A stretch of 64,000 nucleotides of DNA, from positions 124,001-188,000 of the forward strand of contig CAYRNY010000003.1 in the NCBI GenBank assembly GCA_964425755.1. Reading direction: 5' to 3'. The position numbers and the translations under genes are program-made. The notes under the pieces are model-generated. The model did not search any database. It was given only the letters and a program-made list of their open reading frames with translations, and was not told the DNA's origin. Positions 8,881-18,437 of the stretch are shown here, piece by piece. Positions within the stretch are counted from its first letter, which is position 1. The number at the start of each line of letters is the position of its first letter. This stretch comes from CAYRNY01 sp964425755. GTDB taxonomy: Bacteria; Chloroflexota; Anaerolineae; Aggregatilineales; Aggregatilineaceae.

Positions 8881-9852
8881 TCATCCCCACAACTGCTTGA
8901 GGAAGCGCAACTTCTCGAGTTCGTGATGGCTGCCGCCACCCTCGTGATCGTTGAAGCGGTAAACGCGGATCTCTTTCGGTGCGGTGACGTGGTTGTAGGC
9001 TGCGAAGACCGTCGACGGGGGACAGGTCATGTCCATCAGCGCGGTCGAATACAGCGCTGGCGCTTTGGTGCGCGCGGCGAAGTTCATCCCGTCGAAGTAC
9101 GCCAATGAGTCAAAGACGGTCGCTGTTTTGTCGCGGTGGATGTTCAGATAGTGTGCGATTTCCTCATACGGGCCGCGATCGGTCAGGCCGATCGCGCGGC
9201 GGAAGTGGCACAGGAACGGCACATCTGGCATGCTCGCGGCGATAACGTCCGGCATCAGGCCGCTGACCGCGACCGCGATCCCGCCGCCCTGGCTGGCGCC
9301 CGTCACGGCGATGCGTTGCGGGTCTACCGCGCTGTGATGCTGCGCGGCTTCGACGGCGCGCACGGCGTCGGTGAACACGCGGCGGTAGTAATAGGTGTGG
9401 GGATCGAGTATGCCCTGCGTCATGTAACCGGGCATGGCCGGGTTGGCACCGTTGGGCAGGTCGGGGGTGTCGCCGTGCAGCCATGCGCTACCTTGCCCGC
9501 GCGTATCCATCACCAGAGTCGCGTAGCCCGCGCTGGGCCATAGCAGCCAGTCATGCGGGAAACCGCGCCCGCCGCCATAGCCGATATATTGCACCACGCA
9601 GGGCAGGGGCGGCGTCGCACCAACCGGCAGCATGAACCAACCTTTGACGGGCTGCCCGCCGAACCCGGCGAATGTCACATCGTAGGTCGAGATCGTCGCC
9701 AGCCCGTGATCAACCGCTTCAAAGTGCGCGTCAAGCGGGTGCTGGCGTGCTTCCTCAAGCGTGGACCGCCAGAAAGCGTCGAAGTTGGGCGGCTCGCTGC
9801 GTTCAGGTTTGTAGGTTTGCAGTTGGTCGAGTGGTAGGTCGAAAAACGGCAT
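8881..9852 (-). CDS. Acetylxylan esterase / cephalosporin-C deacetylase family (CE7)
   Basis: Carbohydrate esterase family 7 protein, 323 residues (family norm about 320). Family signatures are in order: MDTRGQGSAW (RGQ), the nucleophile elbow GASQGGG, and the C-terminal HE in FNDHEGGGSHH. There is no signal peptide, so it is cytosolic, as is usual for CE7. It removes acetyl groups from short xylo- or other oligosaccharides after uptake. It stands next to a nitrilase-family gene in the same direction, 69 nt away. Confidence 0.9.
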   Translation of the reverse strand: MPFFDLPLDQLQTYKPERSEPPNFDAFWRSTLEEARQHPLDAHFEAVDHGLATISTYDVTFAGFGGQPVKGWFMLPVGATPPLPCVVQYIGYGGGRGFPHDWLLWPSAGYATLVMDTRGQGSAWLHGDTPDLPNGANPAMPGYMTQGILDPHTYYYRRVFTDAVRAVEAAQHHSAVDPQRIAVTGASQGGGIAVAVSGLMPDVIAASMPDVPFLCHFRRAIGLTDRGPYEEIAHYLNIHRDKTATVFDSLAYFDGMNFAARTKAPALYSTALMDMTCPPSTVFAAYNHVTAPKEIRVYRFNDHEGGGSHHELEKLRFLKQLWG

Positions 9853-9921
9853 CGTAGGTCCTTTCGTAGCACAACGGCAGAAATTGCAGGCGCGCGCGGG
9901 TGTGTTGCGCCAGGTGTCCCG

Positions 9922-10833
9922 TCAATCGGTTGCAGTGCCGGCCAGCATGTCTTGATCATCGAGCAACACGTCCTCGGACCGCTGGGTCGCCAGCCGGTCA
10001 AGCTCCTGCTGGAAGATCCACAGCCGGGCGTCGCGCAGAATGGGTGCGTTGAAACGCTGCCGCGCGACCGCGCCGGTGTCGATATCGGCGAAGACGAGCG
10101 TTTCTTCGTCATACGGCGCTTTAGCGACGATGTTCCCGCCGGGCCCGATGACTTCCGAGCCACCCCAATACGGAAAATCGCCGTATACCGTGTGGCGTGT
10201 GCCGGCGCGGTTGACGAAGATCGTGTAGAAGCCCATCATGCCGCTGTTGGCGCGATTCATGTGTTCCCATGTCGCGGGGATGTCAAGACTGCTGCCGAGC
10301 GTTTTACGGGCGCTATTGGCAAGCACGAGCAACAATTCAGTGCCGTCGAGTGCCGCGATGTAAGGGGCGGCGGCGTGCCATACGTCGTTACAGACCAGCA
10401 TGCACGCGCGTCCGAAACGCGTGTCGAACGCTTGCAGGTTGTTGCCGGGTACGTAATGTTTCGCCTCTTCAAACGAGGCATAGTTGACCAGAAACAGCTT
10501 GCGGTGGCGGTGGATCAGCGTGCCCTCGGAGAGATAAAAACCGGTGTTGTAGCGATTGTAGAGATTGGTCGCGCTGCGCTCGATCAACCCCAACGCGATA
10601 TCAATGTGCTGGCTGGCTGCCAGGCTGTCCTGCAGCGGCCCGGATGCCATATCCAGGCTCACATCGCTGTGTTCGGGATCGGTCGCGTCGCCGGTTAAGC
10701 TCAACTCCGGGAACACGATCAGGCCAGCTCCGGCATCGATCGCACGGTGAATGAACGCCATATGCTTCGCGAGGTTGTCCTGCAGGTTGCCGTATTCCGG
10801 CGCAATCTGTGCGAGTGCGATTTTCAGTTTCAT
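9922..10833 (-). CDS. Carbon-nitrogen hydrolase (nitrilase superfamily)
   Basis: Cytosolic C-N hydrolase of 303 residues. The Glu-Lys-Cys triad is visible: Glu in VFPELSLTG, Lys in RHRKLFLVNY and Cys in MLVCNDVWH. A second Glu in FEEAKHYVPG is also usual. Substrates in this superfamily are amides, N-carbamoyl amines or omega-amides; the clade cannot be fixed by eye. Confidence 0.85.
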   Translation of the reverse strand: MKLKIALAQIAPEYGNLQDNLAKHMAFIHRAIDAGAGLIVFPELSLTGDATDPEHSDVSLDMASGPLQDSLAASQHIDIALGLIERSATNLYNRYNTGFYLSEGTLIHRHRKLFLVNYASFEEAKHYVPGNNLQAFDTRFGRACMLVCNDVWHAAAPYIAALDGTELLLVLANSARKTLGSSLDIPATWEHMNRANSGMMGFYTIFVNRAGTRHTVYGDFPYWGGSEVIGPGGNIVAKAPYDEETLVFADIDTGAVARQRFNAPILRDARLWIFQQELDRLATQRSEDVLLDDQDMLAGTATD

Positions 10834-10987
10834 ACCTCATTCCAGTATGTCAAGATCTGCGCGTAAATAAGGTTGCGGAATTATACCCCGGAACGTGCGG
10901 TTGAGGTCCCCACTTGCGGGGATTTATTCCGGATCGGGGCGTGACGGTAGTGTCTCGTGTGTCTGCGGAGTCTGGCGCTAGTACAAA

Positions 10988-11007
10988 GGCGGGCCGGATC
11001 GCCCGCC
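10988..11007 (-). terminator. Hairpin terminator of the hydrolase gene at 11040-11852
   Basis: GGCGGGC and GCCCGCC arms with a 6-nt loop, 33 nt past the stop codon, followed on the leftward strand by TTTGTAC. The T-run is short. Confidence 0.5.
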
Positions 11008-11039
11008 GTCTTGGTTTGGTAGATTGGGTGCGCTGGCGC

Positions 11040-11852
11040 TTATGTGTGCTCGCTCTCATCAGGGCCGGTGCGTGTGGTACGCTGCATGAAGCTCGCGATC
11101 GCGTCAAAGTAGCGATCCATGCCAATCGCCAGCAGGTCGTTGTGCCCTGCACCGTGAATGCGCAGCAAGGTTTTATCAGTGGCCGGGGAAGCGTCGTAAA
11201 GTTGCTGTGCGTGGCTGATGGGCAGCAGCGAATCGTTTTCGCCGTGAATGATGAGCAGCGGCAGATCAAGCTCGGACAGCTTGCGATCGTTGCCGACCGG
11301 ATCGGGGAGTCTGTCCGTCACGATTGGCGGCAATCCCAACCGGGCCAGCAACCGCATCGCGCGCGCGAAGCCGCTTTCGATGATGATGCCGCGAAAGCGG
11401 TCTGGGTACGTGTGCGCGGCGTGAATCGCGGGGGCGCTGCCCAGCGACCGCCCCATCACCAGCAGCGTTGAAGCTGACAGCCCCGCTTCTTTCGCGATGT
11501 CCGGCAGCGCGGCCATGATCGGATCGACGTCCGATATCAGCGTGCTGACTTTCGGCGACCCGGTGCTCCAGCCGTAACCGCGATAGTCGACCACCAGCAG
11601 CGACACGCCCGCACTGCGGTAATGTGGGGCAAACAGGTCGTGATCGCTCGCGATTTCACCGTTGCCGTGAAAGTACAGCAGGATCGGGGCGTCCGGCTGG
11701 TGCGCGTAAAGCCGGTAGCCCAACACGGTATCGTCCGCTACCGGGATCGTGCCGTCGTGCGTGTCTTCGACGCGACTATTCCCGGGTTGGGCCGGGCGCG
11801 GGTAGAACAGCGTTGACAGGACGAGCGGGTTGTCTAAAGCGGTCAAGTCCAT
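11040..11852 (-). CDS. alpha/beta hydrolase (S33/serine-aminopeptidase-like, BEM46 type)
   Basis: Hydrolase of 270 residues with the oxyanion motif LLYFHGNGE, nucleophile in GRSLGSAPA, acid in IHGENDSLLP and His in GAGHNDLL. YFHGNGEI and the downstream DYRGYGWSTG are typical of the BEM46/ABHD13 group. No N-terminal membrane anchor is seen, unlike many relatives. Substrate unknown. Confidence 0.85.
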   Translation of the reverse strand: MDLTALDNPLVLSTLFYPRPAQPGNSRVEDTHDGTIPVADDTVLGYRLYAHQPDAPILLYFHGNGEIASDHDLFAPHYRSAGVSLLVVDYRGYGWSTGSPKVSTLISDVDPIMAALPDIAKEAGLSASTLLVMGRSLGSAPAIHAAHTYPDRFRGIIIESGFARAMRLLARLGLPPIVTDRLPDPVGNDRKLSELDLPLLIIHGENDSLLPISHAQQLYDASPATDKTLLRIHGAGHNDLLAIGMDRYFDAIASFMQRTTRTGPDESEHT

Positions 11853-11946
11853 CGTTACCTCGCTGGGTGATCGGTGCTGTTGGCCTGTAAACGTGCTTGC
11901 GGCGCGGCCTGTTGTGCGTCAATGCGTTTGTGCGATCAGCGTGTGG

Positions 11947-12537
11947 TTACTTTTCGTAAGTGCCCATCAACTGTGCTTCGGCAAGGATGTGCCCTTCCAT
12001 TGCCGCCAGCACATCGGCTTTGGTCGCGCTGGTGTCGAGCGCGAGCATGGTGTCGAGCGCGTATGCTTTGAAGAAGTAGCGATGCTCGCCCCTGGGCGGG
12101 CACGGACCGCCGTAATCATTGCGGCCCCAGGTGTTCTTCCCCTGGATCGCGCTGCCCGGCAGGTCGCCGGCACTTGTCACGGCTTCAGGAATCGTCGTTG
12201 TGTCGCCCGGCAGGTTGAACACGACCCAGTGCACCCAGGTGCGCCCCGGCGCATCCGGATCGTCCATGATCAACGCGATGCTTGCGGTCCCGTCGGGGAT
12301 GTTGGACAGCGCCAGCGGTGGGGAGATGTCCTCGCCTGTGCAGGTATACCGGGCGGGGATCGCCTGACCATCTTCAAAGGCAGTGCTGGTGATTTCAAAC
12401 GTCATCGTGGTTTGTCCTTCCTGAACGCTGTTATCCGGCGTCGAATCGGTTTCATCCTCGTCTGAGCAGGCCACCAGGGCCAGCATTACGGTAACGACCA
12501 GGCTCAGGGTGGCAAATGCGCGGCTGAATTGCGGCAT
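11947..12537 (-). CDS. YbhB/YbcL-family (PEBP, Raf-kinase-inhibitor-like) lipoprotein
   Basis: PEBP-fold protein of 196 residues with a lipoprotein signal (lipobox LALVAC). It carries the bacterial PEBP signatures YTCTGEDISPPL, DDPDAPGRTWVHW and GGPCPPRGEHRYFF. Of three close ATGs, the one at 12537 is preferred because AAGGAGG sits 7 nt upstream; the others are too near it. Bacterial PEBPs bind small anions or phospholipid head groups, and their physiological role is poorly known. An acidic linker follows the lipidated Cys. Confidence 0.9.
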   Translation of the reverse strand: MPQFSRAFATLSLVVTVMLALVACSDEDETDSTPDNSVQEGQTTMTFEITSTAFEDGQAIPARYTCTGEDISPPLALSNIPDGTASIALIMDDPDAPGRTWVHWVVFNLPGDTTTIPEAVTSAGDLPGSAIQGKNTWGRNDYGGPCPPRGEHRYFFKAYALDTMLALDTSATKADVLAAMEGHILAEAQLMGTYEK

Positions 12538-12618
12538 TGGCATCCCTCCTTGCGACACGTCTAGGGGCGGGCCTATTGCTCCTGATTAGATTCTACGTGA
12601 AGAGCAACCATCAGGACA

Positions 12619-12650
12619 ACGGGGTCTATCCTGAACAAGGCAGACCCCGT
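12619..12650 (-). terminator. Strong hairpin after the subtilase gene
   Basis: ACGGGGTCT and AGACCCCGT (9-bp perfect stem, 14-nt loop) lie 36 nt past the subtilase stop. No T-tract follows, so it may terminate with help or protect the 3' end. Confidence 0.45.
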
Positions 12651-12685
12651 GATTGTGTGGACTAAGCTAAGACCGGTCAGCGTGC

Positions 12686-15600
12686 CTATGCACGCTCCCG
12701 GTGCTGGCGGAACAGCCTGCCGAGCGTGAGCGCCAGCGCCAGTATGCTACCGGCCAGGATCGCCAGCAGGTAACCGTCGATGCGCGAATTCGCCCTGGCT
12801 GATGGGTAACCGGTCGAGGGCAGCACCGTTGCATCACCCGGATCAGCCCCCTCCGCCGTCGCCGGATCGCCATCCTGTCCGTCAGCCGGGCCGACCGTGT
12901 AGCAGACGGTTTCCGTTCGTTGGTCGGGCGCCGCGTTGTGATGGTGCAGCAACAACACGCACAGCGGCTCTTCCAGCCCTTCGAGATCGTAACTCACGGG
13001 GATGTTGTAAGTCTCGCCGGGGAGATCGAACCACCAGGCAGGTCCAGCAAAACCGCCGGATAGGTCAAGCCGCTGTTCTGCGATGTTGTAGTTTATCACG
13101 TCCGTGATGTCAACATTAGAGGCTACCTCAGACGCGTTTGCCTGGCGTCCAATGGTGAAGAAGTCGAAGTCGGGATTTGCGTCGCTCAGGCCGAGTGTCG
13201 CTGCCGGGACGTGGAAGAACAGCACGTTGTTGCGGAACAGGTAGGTGTCGAAGTCCTGCGCCGAGAAGTAGTTCAGATAGTCAAGGAAGACGGTGTCATT
13301 TGTTGGATCGCCATCACCCAACGCCGCTAAATCGTTGACCACGGTCACGAAGACGTCTGTCGAATCGTCGTTGTTCCACGCCCCGTAGTTCCAGTTGTAC
13401 ATGACGTAATCTGCGGTACCGTTTCCGTCAACGTCGAAGTATGTCTCGAACCAGACTTCCTCAGCCGGGCTTGACCATTCGCCGTAGGTTGAGATGCCGA
13501 GCGCAATCGTGGTCGCGCTGACCGAACCGGTGGCGTAGTAATCGGTCGTCAGGCCGAGATATTGGATATCTGCCATGTCGGAGTAGGGCGCGTAGCCCTC
13601 GCGCTCCTGCCCCGTGATGGCTGGATAGGGATCGTCGGGGCTTTCGTAAAGCAGTTCGAAGGCGGTCACCAGGCCGACTTTGTCAGCGGTGATCACGAAT
13701 GTGCCGTCGAGCGCGATGGCCGTGCTGCCCACCGGTTCGCTGACCGTGACGGTATTTTCCGTCGCTGCCATTGTGCCGCCGGGACGCAGGCTCGCGTAGA
13801 GCGGCACCCACAGGTCGGGGGCATTGGGCGATATGTTGTCGTTTGCGACGAACTGGATCACTCCCGTTTCTTCGGGCAGCCAATGGCGCGGGACGCCGCC
13901 TTGTGTCTCAGCAACCGTCGGATCATGCGTATTGGCAGTGCCCCACGTCGCCGGATCGGCATATTGCAGCGTCACGGTGACGGTGGTCGATTGGCCGGGC
14001 GCGAGGTTGACCGCGCTCGGCACGAAGGTGTAGCTAACCGCGGTTGAGGCGATGTCGGCGGCAGGGACATAAGCCAGATCGAACGCGTAGCTTGTGCTGG
14101 TGCTCTTGTTCTCGACCGTGATGTTCTTTGAGAGCGAACCCGGCCCCGTGACGTCCCGGATGCCGAACGACACGCTGACCAGTTCGGGGTTAGCGGCGTT
14201 GTACGCGATGACCTCGGAGGCAACAGCATTCGCCAGGTTCAGCCGGCCAACGCCAACCCGCGCCGTGCCGTAGATGTCGCCCGTCTGGTTTTCCCCTGCG
14301 AAAAGTGTATTGGTGGCCGTGTTCATCACCAGCGCTTTGATCTCCGGCACGCTCCAGGCCGGGTGCTGCTCACGCAGGAGCGCCAGCGCGCCCGCCACGT
14401 GCGGGGCGGCCATCGACGTCCCGCTCAGGGTTGCGCTCGCTGTTTCGCTACCGATGTAGCTTGACGTAATCGCATCGCCCGGCGCGGCGATATCGGGTTT
14501 CAGGGCCACGTTTTCCCCATTCACCCGGCGCTGCGGCCCGCGCGAGGAGAACGCCGACAGCGTGTCGGCGGTGGCCCCGTAAACGATAGCGTTATCCAGA
14601 TTGACGGTCACGTTGCCTGACGCCAGTTGCGTTTTGAGCATCTGCCCGTCGTCATACGCGATCATGAGCGCCGGGATCGTGATCGACGGGTCGCTGCCGC
14701 CGAGCGTGCCAACGGGGTCGCCCGCATAGGTGATGATCAGCACGCCTACAGCGCCGGCAGCCTGCGCGTTAGCGGTTTTGATGGTGAAGGTACATCCCCC
14801 GCGATCGATCAGCGCGACGTTGCCGGGCGTGAAGCCGCTCAAGGGCTGGCAAGCGTCGGTGACCGTGCCGGTGGCGTCGTCGACGACTTCGAGCGGGGCG
14901 GTGACATCGTAGACGTTCGGGCCGAAACTGGCCGGACCGGCCACATAGGTCCCGACAACGGACGCATCTGGCGCTTGCGTCACATCAAACCCCTGGTTGC
15001 CGTCTACCGACGACGCCACGCTCAGAACCCAGTCGGCGGCTCCGGGCGCGCTGTGAATGAAATACGTGTCACCGGCGTTCCCCGCTGAAGACGCGATCAG
15101 GATGCCGAGTTGAGCCGCATTGTTTGCCGCGCGTGCCCAGCCAATATCAGGGTTGCCGTAAGTGATGCCGAGCGACATATTGATCACGTCGACCCCATCG
15201 ATCACGGCCTGGTCAAGCGCCTGCAGCGTGGCGAATTCGGATACGTATGAGGCGGCACTACCCACTTTGTACGCGTAGAGCGTGGCTTCCGGCGCGACGC
15301 CTGGACCGATCGCCAGCGAACTCAGCGGCGTGCTGGCATCCCAGGGACCGCCGAACGTGGCACCGGTGGTCGTCATGCCGTAACCGGCTGCTGTCCCTGC
15401 GACGTGCGTGCCGTGACCGTTTTGATCAAACGGGTCCCCGTCGGGTGCATAAACTGGATTGGTGTTCGGGTTCCAGGTGTCGCCAACGAAGTCATATCCC
15501 CCGGCGACTTTGGGATTCGGGAAGCTGGGGTATGCCGCACCGGTTACCGGGTCACCGAAATTCGCGTGCAGGTAGTTGATGCCGCTATCGATGATCCCGA

Positions 15601-16195
15601 TCGTGATGCCGTTGCCGGTGTGGCCGGAAGACCATGCCGCCGGTGCGCTGACGAACCGGACACTGGTCGAGTTGTCAAACGTGCCGATGCGCTCGACGTA
15701 TGCTGCGCGCACCCCCGGCAGCGCGTTTAACGCGGGCAGGTTGCTGGCATCGGTGCGCACGGCGATCGCGTTTGATGCCACCCGGGTACGGCCCAGGAGT
15801 TTATAGCCAATACCCTGGGCGTTGATCTGTTTCATCAGCGAGGCTTGTGTCTGCTCAACGCGTGCCGCCTGGTTCTGAATCGCGCTGCTTGATCGCATGA
15901 TCGCGGGGCCGGCGGCTTCAGCAGCCGAGGCGGCTTCCAACTCGATGATCACGTTGACCTGGCCGCGCATGCCGGATGCCGTCATCGCAATCTGGCCGCG
16001 CCCGATCGTCTCGCGGCGTTCCGCGCCTGACGCGGGCACAAAGGCGGGTTGACTGCGCGAGAATTCCTGTTTTGACGGTTTATCCGGCCCCTGAGCACGG
16101 ATGAACTGGGGTGAAAATGTGGGGACGAGGACTGTGAATAGTACCAAGCCTAAGCAAGACAGGATCGTGAATAATTTGTGGCGCGTCCTGGTCAT
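12686..16195 (-). CDS. Secreted subtilisin-like serine protease (S8) with PA domain and LPSTG-containing C-terminus
   Basis: Large extracellular protease, 1169 residues. Order: signal peptide (about 1-35); I9-like propeptide (about 78-173, ending LPGVRAAYVERIG); S8 catalytic domain with Asp203 (GIIDSGIN), His261 (NGHGTHVAG) and Ser594 (SGTSMAAP); a PA domain inserted before the Ser (about 410-530, with VALIDRGGCTF); then Ig/fibronectin-like beta domains. The end has LPSTG (about 1125-1129), 12 residues, a hydrophobic helix and a basic tail. ATG 16195 fits AGGTGG upstream better than a GTG 9 nt earlier. It probably degrades external protein for food or processes envelope proteins. Confidence 0.92.
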   Translation of the reverse strand: MTRTRHKLFTILSCLGLVLFTVLVPTFSPQFIRAQGPDKPSKQEFSRSQPAFVPASGAERRETIGRGQIAMTASGMRGQVNVIIELEAASAAEAAGPAIMRSSSAIQNQAARVEQTQASLMKQINAQGIGYKLLGRTRVASNAIAVRTDASNLPALNALPGVRAAYVERIGTFDNSTSVRFVSAPAAWSSGHTGNGITIGIIDSGINYLHANFGDPVTGAAYPSFPNPKVAGGYDFVGDTWNPNTNPVYAPDGDPFDQNGHGTHVAGTAAGYGMTTTGATFGGPWDASTPLSSLAIGPGVAPEATLYAYKVGSAASYVSEFATLQALDQAVIDGVDVINMSLGITYGNPDIGWARAANNAAQLGILIASSAGNAGDTYFIHSAPGAADWVLSVASSVDGNQGFDVTQAPDASVVGTYVAGPASFGPNVYDVTAPLEVVDDATGTVTDACQPLSGFTPGNVALIDRGGCTFTIKTANAQAAGAVGVLIITYAGDPVGTLGGSDPSITIPALMIAYDDGQMLKTQLASGNVTVNLDNAIVYGATADTLSAFSSRGPQRRVNGENVALKPDIAAPGDAITSSYIGSETASATLSGTSMAAPHVAGALALLREQHPAWSVPEIKALVMNTATNTLFAGENQTGDIYGTARVGVGRLNLANAVASEVIAYNAANPELVSVSFGIRDVTGPGSLSKNITVENKSTSTSYAFDLAYVPAADIASTAVSYTFVPSAVNLAPGQSTTVTVTLQYADPATWGTANTHDPTVAETQGGVPRHWLPEETGVIQFVANDNISPNAPDLWVPLYASLRPGGTMAATENTVTVSEPVGSTAIALDGTFVITADKVGLVTAFELLYESPDDPYPAITGQEREGYAPYSDMADIQYLGLTTDYYATGSVSATTIALGISTYGEWSSPAEEVWFETYFDVDGNGTADYVMYNWNYGAWNNDDSTDVFVTVVNDLAALGDGDPTNDTVFLDYLNYFSAQDFDTYLFRNNVLFFHVPAATLGLSDANPDFDFFTIGRQANASEVASNVDITDVINYNIAEQRLDLSGGFAGPAWWFDLPGETYNIPVSYDLEGLEEPLCVLLLHHHNAAPDQRTETVCYTVGPADGQDGDPATAEGADPGDATVLPSTGYPSARANSRIDGYLLAILAGSILALALTLGRLFRQHRERA

Positions 16196-16220
16196 TGAAA
16201 CCACCTGTTGTGTGCAGAAC

Positions 16221-16226
16221 AGTATA
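16221..16226 (-). promoter_or_regulatory. Possible -10 box of the subtilase gene
   Basis: Reads TATACT leftward, about 26 nt before the start codon; no convincing -35 at the right distance. The wider 16196-16458 stretch holds no gene. Confidence 0.3.
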
Positions 16227-16458
16227 GATTAAGGTCTGGCAGAGCATGTGTCCTGTGGCGCGGACAATGCTCAATGGAAAACACGCAGCAGCACTACATG
16301 CGCAGGCGACAATCGCCCCCCATTTTACGCGCACGATTGAATCTGCCAGGGCTATCTAACCCGCGTGTGAATCCACGAAATCCAATTGTTGCAGCTTTTC
16401 TCGATAAGCGTTCGCTCCTGGGCATGATTGCCTGTAAAGCACCGCCGGGATGCCGCGC

Positions 16459-17163
16459 CTATTCAAGCGCCGGAACTTCAACCGGGTAGCCTGGTGCGGT
16501 CTCGTTGCCTGGACGGATCGCATTGTCTGGGACGTGCATCTCTCCCGGTGCTGCGGCGGGGCTGGCGGGTTGGGTGTCATAGCGTCCAATGTGCAGCGGC
16601 CACACCGCGGCCACGCCCGGCAGCTCGTGTATTTGCGGTAATTTGCTTGCCTCAACACGGATCGCGATGCCGTTGAGCACATAACGCACGCGTCCCAAAA
16701 TGTCGGCGTCGATCGCCGGCCCGGTGAGCGCCTCGATCAGCGCTTGCTGTGCGGCATCAATGTGCTGCAGGTGCGTTTGAGAGATAGCACGCAGTGTGAC
16801 ACGAACGCTTTCGCCTTCCGCGTTGGCCTGCACATACAACTCGGCGATCGATGCTGCGCTGAGTTCGACGAACACCTCGATCCGCTCCCCTGGCTGCGGC
16901 GTGATGTCCGGGCTGAAGCGTGTGCCGTGTCCCAGCGGGCTGATCGGTGGTGGGCTGTGCTGTTGGGATAAGGCGTTCTTCTGTGCGGCGATATCAGCCG
17001 GTGCGGTCGCTGTTGGTTGCCGGGCCATGCTGTGCCCCGTGTTATTTCCATTCGCTTGTGCCGGGGACAGCGTGATATCAGGTGTCTTGCTCAGCAGCAA
17101 TAACGCGCCCCCACAGAAACAGGCCAGGATCACAAGACCGCGTTTATAACGTGTGTGAGGCAT
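16459..17163 (-). CDS. Exported stand-alone I9-like (subtilase propeptide-like) protein
   Basis: A 234-residue protein with an N-terminal hydrophobic export segment (LVILACFCGGALLLL) and no protease domain. Residues about 70-180 resemble the propeptide of the subtilase just downstream. Both share the pattern ILGRxR...NxIAxRxxASxLPxxxxLPGVxAxxxxxIGxxD and the preceding VELxAAS strand. It then runs out into a Pro-rich tail and a clean stop; no remnant of a catalytic domain follows. Known stand-alone I9 proteins act as inhibitors or folding helpers of subtilases, so it probably controls the adjacent enzyme. A truncated subtilase is the alternative. Confidence 0.6.
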   Translation of the reverse strand: MPHTRYKRGLVILACFCGGALLLLSKTPDITLSPAQANGNNTGHSMARQPTATAPADIAAQKNALSQQHSPPPISPLGHGTRFSPDITPQPGERIEVFVELSAASIAELYVQANAEGESVRVTLRAISQTHLQHIDAAQQALIEALTGPAIDADILGRVRYVLNGIAIRVEASKLPQIHELPGVAAVWPLHIGRYDTQPASPAAAPGEMHVPDNAIRPGNETAPGYPVEVPALE

Positions 17164-17366
17164 AATCCGTCCGGCTCAATATATACCGTTTGCTGTCCTG
17201 ATCGATGCGCACAGTGTAATTGTAGTCGTGCTTCCGTGGTTCGCAAAACGGAGCGTGACACAACAAGGTTTTGCGGTTTGTGTGACCGGTGATCCGGGCA
17301 CTTTGATCCTCGGACGACGGTTCACGGGTCGCGGCGCGTGGATGAGTGTCAATGCGCGCTTTTGCG

Positions 17367-18437
17367 TCACGCCGAACGATCACGCAGCCACGTGCTGAGC
17401 CGGGGCCAGAGCTGGGCGCGCGCATCCGACCCGATCACCATGCCGATGTGGCCGCTTTCCAGCACGATCACGGTTTTGTCGGCGCTGCCGACCAGCTCGT
17501 CAAGCACGACCACCGATCGCCAGGGGGCGATGTGGTCCTCGCGGGCGGCGATCGTCAGCACCGGGATCCGCAACTGCGACAGGTCGATGCGCCGGTTGGC
17601 GATCGTGAAGTCGCCTGTCATCAGCCGGTTTTGCTGGTACAGCTCCTTGATATACTTGCGGAACGCCTCACCGGGGAAGGGGGTGGGATCGTTAAGCCAC
17701 AACTGCATCGCCGCAAAACGCTGCATAAAGTCCGGGTCCTGCGTGCGTTCCCAGTAGTTGAGCGCCTGCACGAACTCGTTGGTGGGCCGCACCATGTTGA
17801 ATGTCACATTTAGCAGGCCGGGCGGAATGTTGCCGAGCGTGTCGACCAACAGATCGACATCAAACCAGTTGTCGCGCGTCCAGATGCTGTAGATGCCGTC
17901 ATCATGATAGTTGAACGGCCCGGCCAGGTTGATGAGGTTAACCACGTCGCGCGGGTAAAGTGTCGCATAGCTCGCCGCCAACAGCGCCCCCATACAATAC
18001 CCCAAGAGCGAGATATGCTCGCGCCCGGCGTGCTGCTGTACGGCGAGCACGGCATGGCGCAGCAGACCGGTGATGTAATCGTCGAGCGGGCGGTAGCGGT
18101 CCAATTCGTTCGCCGTGCCCCAATCAAGCATATAAACGTCGATGCCTTGCCGCACCAGGAACCCGACCAGCGAGCGTTCCGGGGTCAGGTCCATCACGTA
18201 ATAGCGGTTGATCAGCGATGGCACGCACAATAGCGGGACCGGCAGGGGCGAATCAACCACCGGCGTATAATGCAACAGCCGAGTTCGGCCTTCGGTGTGT
18301 ATCACATCTGCCGGGGTCTGGCCGACCAGCTCGCGTCCCTGCGCGAGGATCGTGTCCTGCGTGGCCGTATAATGCCGCCAGATATGGCGCATTCCGGCGC
18401 GCCAGAGCGCGTCCCAGCGTGCGAGCAAATCGTTCAT
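17367..18437 (-). CDS. phaC: Class III poly(3-hydroxyalkanoate) synthase subunit PhaC
   Basis: PHA synthase of 356 residues, the size of class III PhaC (about 355). The lipase-like box is GYCMG with nucleophile Cys148; Asp301 (AREDHIAPW) and His330 (ESGHIGM) complete the triad. MLDWGT and IxxLINRYYVMDL are also class-typical. It polymerises 3-hydroxyacyl-CoA into storage granules and needs a second subunit (PhaE). Its start overlaps the stop of the small upstream gene by 4 nt, indicating translational coupling. Confidence 0.95.
   Translation of the reverse strand: MNDLLARWDALWRAGMRHIWRHYTATQDTILAQGRELVGQTPADVIHTEGRTRLLHYTPVVDSPLPVPLLCVPSLINRYYVMDLTPERSLVGFLVRQGIDVYMLDWGTANELDRYRPLDDYITGLLRHAVLAVQQHAGREHISLLGYCMGALLAASYATLYPRDVVNLINLAGPFNYHDDGIYSIWTRDNWFDVDLLVDTLGNIPPGLLNVTFNMVRPTNEFVQALNYWERTQDPDFMQRFAAMQLWLNDPTPFPGEAFRKYIKELYQQNRLMTGDFTIANRRIDLSQLRIPVLTIAAREDHIAPWRSVVVLDELVGSADKTVIVLESGHIGMVIGSDARAQLWPRLSTWLRDRSA

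Noticed and set aside
16205..16458. Remnant of a second subtilase after the orphan I9 gene
   Set aside because: No S8 motifs (DSG, HGTH, GTSMA) in any leftward frame, so no evidence for a decayed catalytic domain.
17164..17366. tRNA or small RNA in the gap between the I9 gene and phaC
   Set aside because: No cloverleaf arms, TTC-loop box or terminator-like hairpin were found; nothing is called there.
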